DNA of 64,000 nt from Streptomyces sp. Z26 (GCF_003665095.1 NZ_RCHV01000002.1:1807501-1871500), one strand, 5' to 3'. Positions 8,576 to 19,370 are shown, counted from the stretch's first letter. The notes: a model not told the origin generated them from the sequence alone. Numbers and translations: made by a program.

Positions 8576-9931
8576 ATGGCCAACTTCTCGAAGTCGAGCG
8601 TCCCGCAGTTCTCGGTCAGCGTGTACCAGAACGCGCACCTGCCCGCGGGAGGGCAGGAGATCAACGCGATCGTCACGGTGACGTCGACCGGCGGCGGCAC
8701 CTCGGGCGGCGTACCGCTGCCGGTGGGCGTCCAAGCGGGCACGCCACCCGGGCAGAGACCGGACGCGGCGGTCGTGGTGATGGTCGACTGCTCCGGCTCG
8801 ATGGACTACCCGCCGACGAAGATGCAGAACGCGCGCCACGCCACCGCGGCCGCCATCGACACCCTGCGGGACGGCGTCGCGTTCGCCGTCGTCGCCGGCA
8901 CCCACCAGGCCAAGCAGGTCTATCCGGGCAGCGGGCGGCTGGCCGTGGCCGACGCCACCACGCGCGCGGCGGCGAAGGACGCCCTGCGGCACCTGTCCGC
9001 GAGCGGCGGTACGGCGATCGGCAACTGGCTGCGGCTCGCGGAACGGCTGCTGGCCTCCGCCGACGTGTCGATACGGCACGGCATCCTGCTCACCGACGGG
9101 CGCAACGAGCACGAGGACCCGGAGCAGTTGCGGGCCGCGCTCGACGTGTGCGCGGGCCGCTTCACCTGTGACGCGCGGGGCGTCGGTACGGACTGGGAGG
9201 TCAAGGAGGTCACGGGGATCGCCTCCGCGCTGCTCGGTTCGGCGGACATCGTGGCCGATCCGGAGGGTCTGATCGCCGACTTCAAGCGGATGATGGAGTC
9301 GGCCATGGGCAAGGAGGTCGCCGATGTCGGACTCCGCCTGTGGACGCCCCAAGGGTCTGTGATCCGTTTCGTCAAGCAGGTTGCGCCAACTGTAGAAGAT
9401 CTCACCGAACGTCGTACCGAGTCCGCGCCCCGTTCCGGCGACTACCCGACCGGTTCCTGGGGTGACGAATCTCGCGATTACCACGTCTGCATCGACGTCC
9501 CGGCGGCCGAGGTCGGCAGTGAAATGCTCGCCGCACGCGTGTCGTTGGTGCTCCCGTCCCCGGACGGGAGCGCGCCGCAGACGCTGTCGCAGGGCCTGAT
9601 CAGAGCGGTGTGGACGGACGACTCGACCGTCACCACCCAGATAAACCCGCAGGTGGCCCACTACACCGGGCAGGCGGAGCTGGCCCAGGTGATCCAACTC
9701 GGCCTGGAGCTGCGGAAGTCCGGCGACGTACCCGGCGCGACGGCGAAGCTCGGCCGGGCGGTGCAGCTGGCCAACGCCTCCGGGAACGCGGAGACTGCGA
9801 AACTGCTTTCGAAGGTGGTCGACGTGGTGGACGCTGTGACGGGTACTGTTCGACTGAAGGCGAAGGTCGCCGACGCCGACGAAATGACCCTTGAAACGCG
9901 GTCGACTAAGACAGTCCGTGTGAAGAAATAG
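8576..9931 (+). CDS. TerY-like von Willebrand factor A (VWA) domain protein
   Basis: A 451-aa soluble protein. A VWA domain occupies about residues 60-240, with an intact MIDAS metal site: [10 protein letters not shown] (DxSxS, about residue 71), the Thr in SGGTAIGNW and the Asp in [11 protein letters not shown]. The C-terminal half is a beta-rich region followed by a helical tail. ATG 8576 is chosen (start [12 protein letters not shown]) because AGGAG lies 8 nt upstream, although the frame is open further upstream. In bacterial TerY-type systems VWA proteins act with a PP2C phosphatase and a zinc-ribbon protein kinase; both partners are immediately upstream here, so I infer a metal-dependent adaptor in that phosphorylation system. 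The direct ligand is unknown. Confidence 0.88.
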   Translation: MANFSKSSVPQFSVSVYQNAHLPAGGQEINAIVTVTSTGGGTSGGVPLPVGVQAGTPPGQRPDAAVVVMVDCSGSMDYPPTKMQNARHATAAAIDTLRDGVAFAVVAGTHQAKQVYPGSGRLAVADATTRAAAKDALRHLSASGGTAIGNWLRLAERLLASADVSIRHGILLTDGRNEHEDPEQLRAALDVCAGRFTCDARGVGTDWEVKEVTGIASALLGSADIVADPEGLIADFKRMMESAMGKEVADVGLRLWTPQGSVIRFVKQVAPTVEDLTERRTESAPRSGDYPTGSWGDESRDYHVCIDVPAAEVGSEMLAARVSLVLPSPDGSAPQTLSQGLIRAVWTDDSTVTTQINPQVAHYTGQAELAQVIQLGLELRKSGDVPGATAKLGRAVQLANASGNAETAKLLSKVVDVVDAVTGTVRLKAKVADADEMTLETRSTKTVRVKK

Positions 9932-9954
9932 CAGTACGGAGGGGGAGGCACGAG

Positions 9955-11577
9955 ATGCCGACTTGCCCGAACGGCCACCGGTCGGCGGCCGACGACTGGT
10001 GCGAGGTCTGCGGTCACCGCATGGCGCCCGCGCCCGGCGCCGCCCCCGGTGCGGCCGCGCAGCCGCCCGCACCGGGCGCACCGCAGGGTTACGGCTACCC
10101 GGGAGCGCAGAGCGCGCCCCCCGGCGCCGGTCAACCCGCGTACGGATACCCGGGACCCGGCCAGCAGCCGGGCCGCGCCGAGGCGTGCCCGCAGTGCGGC
10201 ACGCAGCGCGAGGCGCAGGCGCCGTTCTGCGAGGGGTGCCGGTTCAACTTCCTGACCAACTCCCCCACCGCGTTCAGCCCCACCGCGCACCCGGGGCAGC
10301 CCTACCCGCCGCAGCAGCCGTACGGGTACCCGGCCCAGTACCCGCCGCCCGGCCCGCAGGGCTACGGCTACCCGCCACCCGCGGCGTATCCGCCCCCCGG
10401 CCAGCCCATGTACGGCTACCCGGCGCCGGGTCAGCCGCCCGTGCACCCGGGTGCGCCCGGCCAGCCCGCGTACGGATACCCCGGCGCGCAGCCGCCCCCG
10501 CCCGTGCACCCGGGCGCCCCGGGGCAGCCCGCGTACGGATACCCGGGCCAGCCGCCGGTTCCCGGCCAGCCGGGACAGCCCGGTCAGCCGGGTGCGCCCG
10601 CCCACCCCGGTCAGCCCGGTCAGCCCGGCGCGGCCGGTCAGCCCGGAGCGCCCGGCCAGCCCGCGTACGGCTACCCGGGTCCGGCCCAGCAGCAGCCCGG
10701 CCAGCAGGCCCCCGAGGCCGCCCCCGCCGGTGCCCCGGCGCCGGAGCCGCAGGGCGGCGAGCCGGAGCAGGCGCCGGTGCCGGAGCGCGCACGGCTGTCC
10801 GCCGTCGGCCCCAACGGCTCGGTGCCGGGCGGCGGTCCGGTCTCGCCCGTGGCCCCGCCGCCGCCGGGCGGCCCGCAGGCCGGCCAGCCCGAGGCCGGTG
10901 GCCGACCCGCCGCCGGTGACTGGATGCTGTCCCCGCCGAGCGCACCCGTACGCGAGGAGCCCCCGGCCCCGAGGCCGGTCGGCGGCTACGGCTTCCCGCC
11001 CCTCGTCGACGCGCCCCCGCCCGGCGGTGCCTCCGCACCCGCCCCGGCAGCGGCGCCCGCTCCCGCGGGTGCGGCGGCGCCCGGGGTGTTCGGCAGCCCG
11101 AGCGTGCTCGGTTCGCCTCCCGGCCAGGCCGCGGCGGCGCCCGCGGGCGCACCCGCCGGTGTCGGCCTGGAGACGGGCTGGACGGCGCGGATCGCCCCGG
11201 ACCGCGAGTACTTCAAGGCCATGATGGAGCGCAGCGGCCCGGACGCCTCCGAGTTGGACCTGCCGCCGGCCGAGGCCGCGCGGGAGATCCCCCTCAGCGG
11301 GAACCAGATCACGATCGGGCGACACCGCCAGTCGTCCGGCGAGATACCCGACATCGACCTGGCCAGCTCGCCGGAGGACCCGGGCGTCTCGCACGCGCAC
11401 GCCGTGCTCATCCAGCAGCCGGACGGCAGTTGGGCGGTGGTGGACCAGGACTCCACCAACGGCACGACGATCAACGGCAGCGAGGAGCCGATCCAGCCCT
11501 TCGTGCCGATCCCGCTCTACAACGGTGACCGCGTCCACGTCGGCGCCTGGACCACCATCACGGTCAAGCAGCACTGA
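9955..11577 (+). CDS. FHA-domain phosphothreonine-binding protein with zinc ribbon and [14 protein letters not shown] repeats
   Basis: The 540-aa protein starts with a short Cys-rich ribbon (CPNGH, CEVCGH), a second Cys set near residues 80-95 (CPQCG, CEGC), a long Pro/Gly/Tyr/Gln-rich region with recurring [13 protein letters not shown] units (about residues 30-240), an Ala/Pro linker, and a C-terminal FHA domain at about 445-540. FHA signature residues are [21 protein letters not shown] (SxxH) and [12 protein letters not shown] domains bind phosphothreonine, so it is the expected reader of PknG phosphorylation. In mycobacteria and corynebacteria the PknG target is the small FHA protein GarA/OdhI. 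This protein is much larger, and I see no obvious GarA-like ETTS phosphosite at its N-terminus, so it may be a scaffold and not the metabolic inhibitor itself. It is the last gene before two strong hairpins. Confidence 0.9.
   Translation: MPTCPNGHRSAADDWCEVCGHRMAPAPGAAPGAAAQPPAPGAPQGYGYPGAQSAPPGAGQPAYGYPGPGQQPGRAEACPQCGTQREAQAPFCEGCRFNFLTNSPTAFSPTAHPGQPYPPQQPYGYPAQYPPPGPQGYGYPPPAAYPPPGQPMYGYPAPGQPPVHPGAPGQPAYGYPGAQPPPPVHPGAPGQPAYGYPGQPPVPGQPGQPGQPGAPAHPGQPGQPGAAGQPGAPGQPAYGYPGPAQQQPGQQAPEAAPAGAPAPEPQGGEPEQAPVPERARLSAVGPNGSVPGGGPVSPVAPPPPGGPQAGQPEAGGRPAAGDWMLSPPSAPVREEPPAPRPVGGYGFPPLVDAPPPGGASAPAPAAAPAPAGAAAPGVFGSPSVLGSPPGQAAAAPAGAPAGVGLETGWTARIAPDREYFKAMMERSGPDASELDLPPAEAAREIPLSGNQITIGRHRQSSGEIPDIDLASSPEDPGVSHAHAVLIQQPDGSWAVVDQDSTNGTTINGSEEPIQPFVPIPLYNGDRVHVGAWTTITVKQH
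10129..10690 (+). repeat. In-frame coding repeats ([13 protein letters not shown]) in the FHA gene
   Basis: Short degenerate DNA repeats coding for Gly-Gln-Pro-(Ala/Met)-Tyr-Gly-Tyr-Pro-Gly recur near 10,130, 10,405, 10,465, 10,525 and 10,660, and simpler GQPGQPGQP triplets fill 10,560-10,630. All stay in frame, so they are protein low-complexity repeats and not a CRISPR-like array. Confidence 0.8.
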
Positions 11578-11583
11578 CGACCG

Positions 11584-11606
11584 GCCGGTGCCCGTCGGGC
11601 ACCGGC
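11584..11606 (+). terminator. Terminator hairpin after the PknG operon
   Basis: A perfect 10-bp stem GCCGGTGCCC / GGGCACCGGC with a 3-nt loop begins 7 nt after the FHA stop codon. It has no U-tract, which is usual for Streptomyces terminators. Confidence 0.8.
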
Positions 11607-11624
11607 ACGCGACGCACGTACGGC

Positions 11625-11662
11625 GGCCCCCGGCCGGACCTCCACGGTCCGCGCCGGGGGCC
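11625..11662. terminator. Second terminator hairpin, probably bidirectional
   Basis: The outer stem GGCCCCCGGC / GCCGGGGGCC (10 bp) encloses an inner GGACC/GGTCC stem. It lies between the rightward PknG operon and the leftward methyltransferase gene and can serve both. The remaining stretch to 11,838 holds nothing else I can support. Confidence 0.65.
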
Positions 11663-11838
11663 GTTGGCGTGTGCCGGGGGCGCGGCGGGCGGGCACGGGT
11701 TCGGGGCGCGGGGGTTCGGGGCGGGCGCGGCGAAGTGCCGTACGGGCGGCGGGGGTTCGGGTGGCGGGGCGACCTGACGGGCCAGCGGCTGACGGGGCGT
11801 ACGGGAGCCGGGGCGTACGGGAGCCGGATGACGGCGCG

Positions 11839-12807
11839 TCAGGGTGCGAGCGGCCAGGTGTGGGCACCGTACGGCGCGTCGAGCCAGGCCCACTGCCGAC
11901 CGTCGCGCACGGTCACCCCGTAGCGGCTCCGCTCCGGGCGACCCACCGCCTCCCAGAGGGCGTACGCCGCGTGCCCCGGCAACCGGCCCCGGGTGAGCGC
12001 GAGCAGGAAGTGGAACGCGTCGCTGCGCCGCGCGTCGGCGGGCAGCCCGTCCGTACTGCCGACGTGGTGCGGCGCGGGGGTGGGACCGCGCAGCGGTACG
12101 AAGTACGCGGGGGTGGGGAGGAAGCGGCCCGAGGCGTGGCCGCCGTCGAGCACGCGGAGCGCGACCAGCCCGGTGGCGAGCGGGGCCAGGACGAGCGCGC
12201 CGGGCGTGCACCGGGCGAGCCACGCGGTGGGGACGGCGGACAGGGCGCAGGTGGCGATGATCCGGTCGTACGGGGCGTGTTCGGGGCAGCCGCGCGCCCC
12301 GTCGCCGGTGACCACGGCCGGGTGGTGACCGGCGGCGGCGAGGTGCTGTCGGGCGGCGGAGGTGATCTCCGGGTCCAGGTCGACGGTGGCGACGTTCCGG
12401 TCGCCGAGCCGGTGGGAGAGCAGGGCGGCGTTGTAGCCGGGCCCCGTACCGACCTCCAGCACCCGCATCCCGTCCCGCACCCGTAGGGCCTCCAACATGC
12501 CCGCCATCAGGGACGGTTGGCTGCTGGAGGAGACCGCTTCCCCGCCGCGCCACCGGGTGGCCAGCGGCACGTCCCGGTAGACGCCGCGCAGCCAGCGGGC
12601 CCGCCCCTCCGGGGTGGGGTCGTCCCGGCGGCGGCGCTCACGGGCGCCGGTGTCGGTGCCGGGCGCGTAGTAGCAGGGTACGAACAGCTCGCGCGGCACC
12701 TCCTCGAACGCCCTGCGCCAGGCGGGGTCGGTCAGCGCGCCCGCCGCGATCAGCTCGTCCGCCAGGCGGTGGGCCGGGTCCGTCGGTGCGCCCGTACGAC
12801 CGTTCAT
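11839..12807 (-). CDS. Protein-L-isoaspartate O-methyltransferase family protein
   Basis: A 322-aa SAM-dependent methyltransferase of the PCMT family, which methylates isoaspartyl residues in damaged proteins. The N-terminal helical part has the family sequence VPRELFVP; the SAM site is EVGTGPGYNAALL at about residue 115, followed by VDLDPEI and VVTGDGARG. Typical PCMTs are about 210-230 aa. The extra 90 or so C-terminal residues resemble the larger actinobacterial methyltransferases that include RiPP-associated enzymes, but no precursor peptide or RiPP gene is nearby, so repair is the default reading. ATG 12807 is chosen, with GGAGAG just upstream. It is divergent from the FMN reductase gene. 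Confidence 0.82.
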   Translation of the reverse strand: MNGRTGAPTDPAHRLADELIAAGALTDPAWRRAFEEVPRELFVPCYYAPGTDTGARERRRRDDPTPEGRARWLRGVYRDVPLATRWRGGEAVSSSSQPSLMAGMLEALRVRDGMRVLEVGTGPGYNAALLSHRLGDRNVATVDLDPEITSAARQHLAAAGHHPAVVTGDGARGCPEHAPYDRIIATCALSAVPTAWLARCTPGALVLAPLATGLVALRVLDGGHASGRFLPTPAYFVPLRGPTPAPHHVGSTDGLPADARRSDAFHFLLALTRGRLPGHAAYALWEAVGRPERSRYGVTVRDGRQWAWLDAPYGAHTWPLAP

Positions 12808-13064
12808 CTCTCCACTGTGCTGCGCGGGCGCGCCCCGCGCGAGGGGGCGGGGGTGGGGGTTGCGGGGGCTGTGGCGGGGGGCGGTTCGCGGGTGGGGCGC
12901 GAGGACGCGTCTCGCGGTGGCACCCACGGCGCGAGCCCGGAGGCGTACCCCCGTGCCGGACGCCGCGAGATCCGGTCCAGCGGATCGCTGGACGACGTCT
13001 CGCGCCTACGGGGCGAACGCCCGTTCCCCCAGTCCGCCCGTTCCCGGCACGAGAGGAGACCCCG

Positions 13065-13697
13065 ATGCCGCACCCCACCGGCGCCGCACCGCTCCCCGAG
13101 AATCGGGATCGCGACCGGGACCGGGACCGGACTCCGGCCGCGCTGCGCGTCGCGGTGATCATCGGCAGCACCCGGGAGGGGCGGGCGGGCGGCGCGGTGG
13201 GCGAGTGGTTCACGGAGCGGGCCCGACGGCGTACGGACCTTGAGCTGCGGCTCGTGGACCTCGCGGGCTTCCGCTTCCCGGAGCGCTATCCGGAGCGGCC
13301 GTCACCCGACATGACCGCGTTCTGCGACGAGGTGGCGCGCGCGGAGGGCTTCGTGGTGGTCACCCCGGAGTACAACCGCAGCTTCCCGGCGTCCCTGAAG
13401 CAGGCGATCGACTTCGCGTACGACGAGTGGCACGCCAAGCCGGTCGCGTTCGTGTCGTACGGCAGCAGGTCGGCCGGGCTGTTCGCGGTCGAGGCGCTGC
13501 GTTCGGTCTTCACCGAGCTGCACACCGTCACGGTGCGGGACGGCGTCGGCTTCGACCTGCTGGCGGGCCTTCCGGGCGAGCCCGGGCGGCCGACGGAGGA
13601 CGCCGAGGAGCGGGCCGTGACCGGCATGCTCGACCAGCTCGTCTGGTGGGGGCTGGCGCTGCGCGAGGGGCGGACGGTGCGGCCGTACGTCACCTAG
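13065..13697 (+). CDS. NADPH-dependent FMN reductase family protein
   Basis: A 210-aa flavodoxin-like oxidoreductase. After a charged N-terminal tail with an Asp-Arg dipeptide run, the FMN phosphate-binding loop IIGSTREGR is seen, followed by the conserved [17 protein letters not shown] and the SYGSRSAG segment typical of the NADPH_dep_red family (about 180-200 aa). These reduce FMN or quinones and can act in stress protection; the substrate cannot be read here. ATG 13065 has GAGAGGAG 6 nt upstream. It stands alone between a divergent methyltransferase and the ABC exporter genes. Confidence 0.87.
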   Translation: MPHPTGAAPLPENRDRDRDRDRTPAALRVAVIIGSTREGRAGGAVGEWFTERARRRTDLELRLVDLAGFRFPERYPERPSPDMTAFCDEVARAEGFVVVTPEYNRSFPASLKQAIDFAYDEWHAKPVAFVSYGSRSAGLFAVEALRSVFTELHTVTVRDGVGFDLLAGLPGEPGRPTEDAEERAVTGMLDQLVWWGLALREGRTVRPYVT

Positions 13698-13852
13698 GCG
13701 ATGTCCGGGCGCGGTCGCCCCGCGTCCCGCGACGGGCACCCACCGAAGCGGTCGCGGGCGAGGGGTGGCGGCCGGGAGCCGGAAGCGGTAGAGGGATGCA
13801 GTACGCGAAACAGCACAGAAGCGACATCACACCACACACACGGAGTTCCGGA

Positions 13853-14893
13853 ATGAGTGAGAAACGGGAGGGACCGGCGATCGAGACGTCGGGTCTCGTC
13901 AAGGTCTTCGGAGACAACCGCGCGGTCGACGGAATCGACCTGACCGTCCCGACCGGCGCGGTCTACGGCGTGCTCGGGCCCAACGGCGCCGGGAAGACCA
14001 CCGCCGTGAAGATGCTCGCCACGCTGCTCCGCCCGGACGGCGGCGAGGCCCGGGTCTTCGGCCACGACGTGGCGCGCGAGGCCGACGCCGTACGCAGCCG
14101 GGTCAGCCTCACCGGACAGTACGCCTCGGTGGACGAGGACCTGACCGGCACGGAGAACCTGGTGCTGCTCGCACGGCTGCTGGGGCACCGCAAGCCCGCC
14201 GCGTACGCGCGCGCGGCGCAGCTGCTGGAGGCGTTCGGCCTGACCGACGCCGCGTCCCGCCAGGTGAAGAACTACTCGGGCGGCATGCGGCGGCGCATCG
14301 ACATCGCCGCGAGCATCCTCAACACCCCCGACCTGCTGTTCCTCGACGAGCCGACGACCGGCCTCGACCCCCGCAGCCGGAACCAAGTCTGGGACATCGT
14401 CCGCGCCGTCGTCGCCCAGGGCACCACCGTGCTGCTGACCACCCAGTACCTGGACGAGGCCGACCAGTTGGCGTCCCGGATCGCCGTCATCGACAAGGGC
14501 CGGGTCATCGCCGAGGGCACCAAGGGCGAGCTGAAGGCGTCCGTCGGCGCGGGCTCCGTGCACCTGCGGCTGCGGGAGGCGGCACAGCGTTCCGAGGCCG
14601 AGGCGCTGCTGACCCGCGCCCTCGACGCCCAGGTGCAGGTCGAGCCCGACCCGGTGGCCCTCACCGCCCGGATAGGTGCGGGCGACAGCGGGCAGGGCGC
14701 GGCCGAGCAGGCGTCACGCGCCCTCGGGGAGTTGGCACGCGCGGGCATCGTCGTGGACACCTTCTCGCTGGGCCAACCCAGCCTGGACGAGGTGTTCCTG
14801 GCGCTCACCGACCACCCCGCGACCACCCGCGAGTCCGCCGCCACCGCCACGTCCGCCACCTCCGCCACGTCCTCCGAGGAGGCCGCAGTATGA
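13853..14893 (+). CDS. DrrA-family ABC exporter ATP-binding protein
   Basis: A 346-aa single-nucleotide-domain ATPase. Walker [10 protein letters not shown], signature [12 protein letters not shown], Walker [14 protein letters not shown] and the switch region [12 protein letters not shown] are all intact. The C-terminal extension past about residue 230 is the DUF4162-like domain of daunorubicin-resistance (DrrA) ATPases. The last 15 residues are a short Ala-Thr-Ser repeat. The start at ATG 13853 has GGAG 7 nt upstream. The stop overlaps the permease start (ATGA), so the two form a translationally coupled two-gene exporter. The cargo is unknown; family members export drugs or lipids. Confidence 0.92.
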   Translation: MSEKREGPAIETSGLVKVFGDNRAVDGIDLTVPTGAVYGVLGPNGAGKTTAVKMLATLLRPDGGEARVFGHDVAREADAVRSRVSLTGQYASVDEDLTGTENLVLLARLLGHRKPAAYARAAQLLEAFGLTDAASRQVKNYSGGMRRRIDIAASILNTPDLLFLDEPTTGLDPRSRNQVWDIVRAVVAQGTTVLLTTQYLDEADQLASRIAVIDKGRVIAEGTKGELKASVGAGSVHLRLREAAQRSEAEALLTRALDAQVQVEPDPVALTARIGAGDSGQGAAEQASRALGELARAGIVVDTFSLGQPSLDEVFLALTDHPATTRESAATATSATSATSSEEAAV

Positions 14894-15744
14894 GCACCGC
14901 GACGACCACCGACACCCGTGACGAACACCTCGCCCCGGTCAGCACGGACAGCCTGGCCGCCCTGCTCGTCGCCAAGGAACGACCACCCCGGCCCACCGCG
15001 AGGAGCGCGTCGGTCACCTTCGGCTGGCGCGCGATGCTGAAGATCAAGCACGTACCGGAGCAGCTGTTCGACGTCACCGCCTTCCCGATCATGATGGTGC
15101 TGATGTACACGTACCTCTTCGGGGGCGCGCTGGCCGGCTCGACCTCGGAGTACCTCCAGTTCCTGCTGCCGGGCATCCTGGTCATGAGCGTCACCATGAT
15201 CACGATGTACACGGGGGTCGCGGTCAACACCGATATCGAGAAAGGCGTGTTCGACCGCTTCCGCACCCTCCCGATCTGGCGCCCGTCCCCGATGGTCGGC
15301 TACCTGCTGGGCGACCTCATGCGCTACGCCCTGGCCTCGGGCGTGATGCTGGCCATCGGCATGCTCCTGGGCTTCCGGCCGCACGGCGGGGTGGTGGGCG
15401 TGCTGGCCGGAGTGGCGCTGCTGCTGGTGTTCTCGTTCGCCTTCTCGTGGATCTGGACCATGTTCGGGCTGCTGCTGCGCTCCGAGAAGTCGGTCATGGG
15501 CGTGAGCATGATGGTGCTGTTCCCGCTGACCTTCGGCAGCAACATCTTCGTCGACCCGAAGACCATGCCGGGCTGGCTCCAGACGTTCGTGAACAACAGC
15601 CCGATCACCCATCTCTCGTCCGCCGTACGGGACCTGATGGCCGGTGACTGGCCCGCCGCCGACATCGCCTGGTCGCTCGGCTGGTCGGGCGTGCTGCTGG
15701 TCGTCTTCGGGACGCTGACGATGCGGCTCTACAACCGCAAGTGA
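14890..15744 (+). CDS. DrrB-family ABC-2 type transporter permease
   Basis: A 284-aa integral membrane protein with about six hydrophobic helices between residues 65 and 280, preceded by a soluble N-terminal tail. The ABC-2 family sequence [21 protein letters not shown] lies just before helix 1, and a [21 protein letters not shown] segment precedes the last helix, as in DrrB proteins. It pairs with the ATPase encoded immediately upstream. No local regulator is evident for the pair. Confidence 0.92.
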   Translation: MSTATTTDTRDEHLAPVSTDSLAALLVAKERPPRPTARSASVTFGWRAMLKIKHVPEQLFDVTAFPIMMVLMYTYLFGGALAGSTSEYLQFLLPGILVMSVTMITMYTGVAVNTDIEKGVFDRFRTLPIWRPSPMVGYLLGDLMRYALASGVMLAIGMLLGFRPHGGVVGVLAGVALLLVFSFAFSWIWTMFGLLLRSEKSVMGVSMMVLFPLTFGSNIFVDPKTMPGWLQTFVNNSPITHLSSAVRDLMAGDWPAADIAWSLGWSGVLLVVFGTLTMRLYNRK

Positions 15745-15781
15745 GCCGGACGGCCCGGCGCTCGGCCCGCTCGGATGGCCG

Positions 15782-15804
15782 GGCGACCGGGCGACCGGGT
15801 CGCC
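15782..15804. terminator. Convergent terminator hairpin
   Basis: A GGCGACC/GGTCGCC stem with a 9-nt loop lies between the rightward exporter genes and the leftward ATPase gene. Confidence 0.5.
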
Positions 15805-15827
15805 GCCCCGCCGCTCTCGCCCCACGG

Positions 15828-18800
15828 TCAGAGACGCCAGCGGGGGTCGGTGCCGCTGTCGGGCTGGTAGCGGCAGGCGGCACCCGTCGACACCGTGGCC
15901 CGGAGGTGCGCCGCCAACTCCGGATGGCGCTCGTCCAACTTGCGGAGGCTGTCCCGGATGCGGGCGGTGACCGTCTTACGGGCCCGCTCCGACTCGTCCC
16001 CCAGGCGGCGACTGCGTCCTCCGAGTCCGGCCGCCGCGCGCAACTCCCGTAGCAGCGCGGCCCGTTCCCGGTCGTGGTCCGCCGCCCGGCCGTCGTCGCC
16101 GCGCTCCACTGCGCGGTCGATCTCCTCGTCGAGCTGCGTCAGCCGCAGCTTGTAGCGCGCCTTCGCCTCGTCGTCGAGCACGTCGTCACCCCCCAACCGG
16201 CGGGCGGCGACGACCACTTCCCCGCCCGCCGGGTCCAGCAGCCGCACGGCCGGGATGTCGGTGCCGGGGCTGCCCAACAGGGTGTGCAGGTCGCGCAGCC
16301 CCTTGGCGTCGGGCATGTGGACCGTGCGGCCGCCGAGGCGCAGCGTCCACACCGCGCCCTCCCGCCGGAACTCCCCCGCGGGCGGCGCCTCCCGGCCGCC
16401 CGCCCGACCGCCGTCCCGGCTCCCGTCCGGCTCCCCTCCCGGGCCCCCGGTCTCCGGCTCCCCGCCGTCGCGCTCTCCACCGTGTCCCCCGCCCTGCCCC
16501 CCGACGCGCCGCGCCTCCCCCGGCCCGGCGTCCCCCTCGGTGTCCGGCGCGTCCGCGATCCGCACCGCGGGCGGCGGGGCCGGGGCCAGCCGGGTGCGCC
16601 GGGCCCGCTCCGCGACGTGCGCCATGCCGCACGCGGTGGCGTCCCGTTCCGCGTCCTCCAGCAGGGCCGCTGCCGCGCGGGCGTCCCCCGGCGCGCCGCG
16701 TGCGAGCAGCGCCTCCCCGAGGCGTGCCCGCGCCGTCACCGCCCACAGGTCGGCCCGCAGCCGGTCGGCGGACTCGGCGGCGGCGGTGAACCCCTCGACC
16801 GCCTCGTCCCAGCGCCCTTCCGCCGCGTCCAGCCGCGCGAGCCAGAAGGCCATCGGCCCGCTGATGTCGCAGCCGTGGTACGAGACGGCCCACTCGTGCG
16901 CGTACGGCGCGATGGCCCGCCGCGCGCGCTCGCACAGGTCCGGGTCCCGCGACTCCGCCGCCACCTGCGCCTGGAAGCGCAGCCACAGCGACTCCTCGCT
17001 GCTCGGCAGCGGTTCGGGCCGCTCGGAGATCTCCGCGAGGTGCCGCAACGCCTCCTCCAGGTCGCCCCGTTCCACCGCGGTGATGCCCGCGAGCAGCCGG
17101 GGGTTGGAGTGGCCGCGCTCGGTGAGCGCGGCGTGCACCGCGCCCAGTTCGGCGAAGCGGCCCTGCGCCAGCCGCAGCGCCCACAGCACATGGCCGGTCA
17201 TGGCCCCGAAGCCGGGATGGTCGTGCTCGTGCCCGTCCCCGGCGGCGGCCGCCTCCGCGAGTCGCGCCTCGGCCTCCTCGAACCGGGCGCCCAACGTGGC
17301 GATGATGCACCGGTCCAGGGCGGACGCCATCCGCATCCGCTCGCCCGCGTCCCGCGCCGCCATGCCGACGAACGCCTCGAACCGCTCGTGGTAGCGCGGG
17401 TCCCCTTGCTCCAGCAGCGCCACCCAGCTGAGGGCGACCGCGAAGCGCTCGGCGTCGTCGTCGGACGCCCGGCGCGCGACGGTGATCATCTCCTCGGTCA
17501 GCGCGGCCCGTTCCACCGCCGTGCCGGGACCCCAGACCAGGTTGTGCCGACTCCAGAGGCTGAACGACAGTGCCTCGTCGTCGTCTCCGCTCCGGGCCAG
17601 TACGAGGGCGCGGACGGCCAGTTCGCGGGCGAGGCGGTCCAGGCACGGCCCGTCCGTCTCCGCCGGGTCGTCCACCGCGTGCGCGCCCGCCGCCCGCCGC
17701 GGCTCCTCCGCACCGGCGGCCGCGCCACCGCCCTCGGCTGAGGCTCCCCCGCTCCCGCCACCGGCTCCCCCGGCCCGTACGCCGTCCCCCCGTGCGCCGT
17801 ACGGCCCGCCGTCCGCCTCCGGACCGTCCCGCACCAGCCTGCGGTGCGCCTCGACCAACAACTCCCCCGCCCGCCGCGGATCGGCCTCGCTCCGCCCGCC
17901 CAGCCCGTGCACGGTGAGCGCCGCGCGCGCGAGCAACCCGTCGTCGTCGAGCGCGCGGGCCCGCCCCACCGCCTCCCAGAGAACCCGCCAGCCCTCCCGG
18001 AGGTCACCGCACGCGTGCAGCTCCACCCCCAGGTCCAGGCCGATGACGACGCGGCGCCGCGGCTCGTCCCGCTCCGCCCGTTCGAGCGCGCCCCACAGGT
18101 GCCCGACGCTCTCCTCGAACGCGAGCCGCTCACCCGCGTCCCGCGCCGCCGCCAGCAGGTGGTCCACCGCGCGCGCCGGCGGCAGCGCGCCGCCCGCGAG
18201 CCGCGCGTGGTGCGCCAAGTCGGCGGGCCCCAGCCGCCCCGGCCCCACGCCCGCCGGTGCGGGCGCGGGCGCCGCGTCGCCCTCCAACGCCCGTACGACC
18301 GCCGCGTGCCGCCCGGCGGCCTCCTCCTCGCCCAGCGCGCCGTACAGCGTCTCCCGCACCAGGTCGTGCGCGAACGCGAACCGGCCCGCCCCCCGTGCCA
18401 CCACCAACCGCGCCGCCACCGCCTGCTCCAGCAACCGGTCCACCTGCGGCACCGGCGCCCCCACCGCCGCCGCCAGCACCCGCCGGTGGAACTCCCGGCC
18501 GAGCACCGCCGCGTCCGTCAGCAGCCCCTCCACGGGCGGCGGCAGCTGGGCGAGCCGCCGCCGCAACGCGTCCCGCACACCCGGCGCGACGCCCGTGACG
18601 GTGCCGCCGCTGCGCCACAGCCGGGCGGTCTGCTCGACGAAGAACGGGTTCCCGCCCGTACGCCGACGCACCTCCGCCGCCAGCTCCGGGCCGGGCTCCG
18701 CGCCCGCCGTACGCGCCATCAGCGCGCCGACCTCCCCGGCCGCCAGGCCGGTCAGGGTCACCGTCGTCGCCCGGGACAGCAGCGGCATGATCAGGGGGCG

Positions 18801-19370
18801 CAGCGGGTGGTCTGCGGACTCGACCTCCACGTCGCGGTACGTGCCGACCAGCAGCACCCGCTCGAACCACGTGTGCTGGGCCGCGAACTCCAGCAGCCGC
18901 AGCGACGCCGTGTCCGCCCAGTGCAGGTCGTCGAGGACGACGACCACCGGCCGGGTCTGCGAGACGGAGACCAGCGCGCTGGCCACCGCGTCGTACAGCT
19001 GGAAGCTCTCGACGCCCTCCGCCCCGCGCGCCTCCCCCAGCAGCACGGACAGCCCGCTGCCCGCGGCCCGTTCGGCGGCCTCCCACTCCGGGCCGGTCGC
19101 GGCGCGCCGCAGGCCGCGCAGGACCTGCACCCACGGCCAGTAACCCGGCGCGTTCTCCGAGTCCCAGCACGAGCCGCCGAGCACCAGCGCGCCCAGCCGC
19201 CGCGCCTCCTCCGCCGCCCCGGCGACCAGCGCGGTCTTGCCGATCCCGGCCTCGCCGGTGACCAGCACGAGACCGCGGTGGCTGTGCGCGGCGCGGTCGA
19301 TCTCGGCGCGCAGCACTCCGGCGGGATGGTCGCGGCCGATCAGGGCGTGGGTCTCGGGGATGCCAGTCAT
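15828..19370 (-). CDS. Large AAA/STAND-type ATPase regulator with helical repeats
   Basis: An 1180-aa protein. Residues 1-300 are an AAA_16-type ATPase domain: Walker [11 protein letters not shown] (about 42) and Walker [13 protein letters not shown] (about 148), in the style of LAL/LuxR regulators. The middle (300-950) is Ala/Leu/Arg/Glu-rich helical repeats like the TPR-type arms of such proteins, interrupted by Gly/Glu-rich linkers. A LuxR helix-turn-helix is absent. In its place the last 110 residues form a charged helical region with [20 protein letters not shown] and a closing TGAACRY segment. I infer a signal-dependent NTPase; the output partner is unknown. ATG 19370 ([13 protein letters not shown]) is preferred to an upstream extension because it begins just before the domain. 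Confidence 0.82.
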   Translation of the reverse strand: MTGIPETHALIGRDHPAGVLRAEIDRAAHSHRGLVLVTGEAGIGKTALVAGAAEEARRLGALVLGGSCWDSENAPGYWPWVQVLRGLRRAATGPEWEAAERAAGSGLSVLLGEARGAEGVESFQLYDAVASALVSVSQTRPVVVVLDDLHWADTASLRLLEFAAQHTWFERVLLVGTYRDVEVESADHPLRPLIMPLLSRATTVTLTGLAAGEVGALMARTAGAEPGPELAAEVRRRTGGNPFFVEQTARLWRSGGTVTGVAPGVRDALRRRLAQLPPPVEGLLTDAAVLGREFHRRVLAAAVGAPVPQVDRLLEQAVAARLVVARGAGRFAFAHDLVRETLYGALGEEEAAGRHAAVVRALEGDAAPAPAPAGVGPGRLGPADLAHHARLAGGALPPARAVDHLLAAARDAGERLAFEESVGHLWGALERAERDEPRRRVVIGLDLGVELHACGDLREGWRVLWEAVGRARALDDDGLLARAALTVHGLGGRSEADPRRAGELLVEAHRRLVRDGPEADGGPYGARGDGVRAGGAGGGSGGASAEGGGAAAGAEEPRRAAGAHAVDDPAETDGPCLDRLARELAVRALVLARSGDDDEALSFSLWSRHNLVWGPGTAVERAALTEEMITVARRASDDDAERFAVALSWVALLEQGDPRYHERFEAFVGMAARDAGERMRMASALDRCIIATLGARFEEAEARLAEAAAAGDGHEHDHPGFGAMTGHVLWALRLAQGRFAELGAVHAALTERGHSNPRLLAGITAVERGDLEEALRHLAEISERPEPLPSSEESLWLRFQAQVAAESRDPDLCERARRAIAPYAHEWAVSYHGCDISGPMAFWLARLDAAEGRWDEAVEGFTAAAESADRLRADLWAVTARARLGEALLARGAPGDARAAAALLEDAERDATACGMAHVAERARRTRLAPAPPPAVRIADAPDTEGDAGPGEARRVGGQGGGHGGERDGGEPETGGPGGEPDGSRDGGRAGGREAPPAGEFRREGAVWTLRLGGRTVHMPDAKGLRDLHTLLGSPGTDIPAVRLLDPAGGEVVVAARRLGGDDVLDDEAKARYKLRLTQLDEEIDRAVERGDDGRAADHDRERAALLRELRAAAGLGGRSRRLGDESERARKTVTARIRDSLRKLDERHPELAAHLRATVSTGAACRYQPDSGTDPRWRL

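Noticed and set aside
10129..10690. Regular short repeats resembling a CRISPR array
   Set aside because: The units stay in frame, encode Gly-Gln-Pro-Ala-Tyr-Gly-Tyr-Pro-Gly-type repeats, vary in sequence and have no spacers of constant length; no cas gene is present.
11839..12807. A lanthipeptide- or FxLD-type RiPP methyltransferase
   Set aside because: The longer C-terminus recalls such enzymes, but no precursor peptide, cyclase or protease gene lies next to it.
13853..15744. Self-resistance exporter of a biosynthetic gene cluster
   Set aside because: DrrA/DrrB similarity is clear, but no biosynthetic genes occur on either side.
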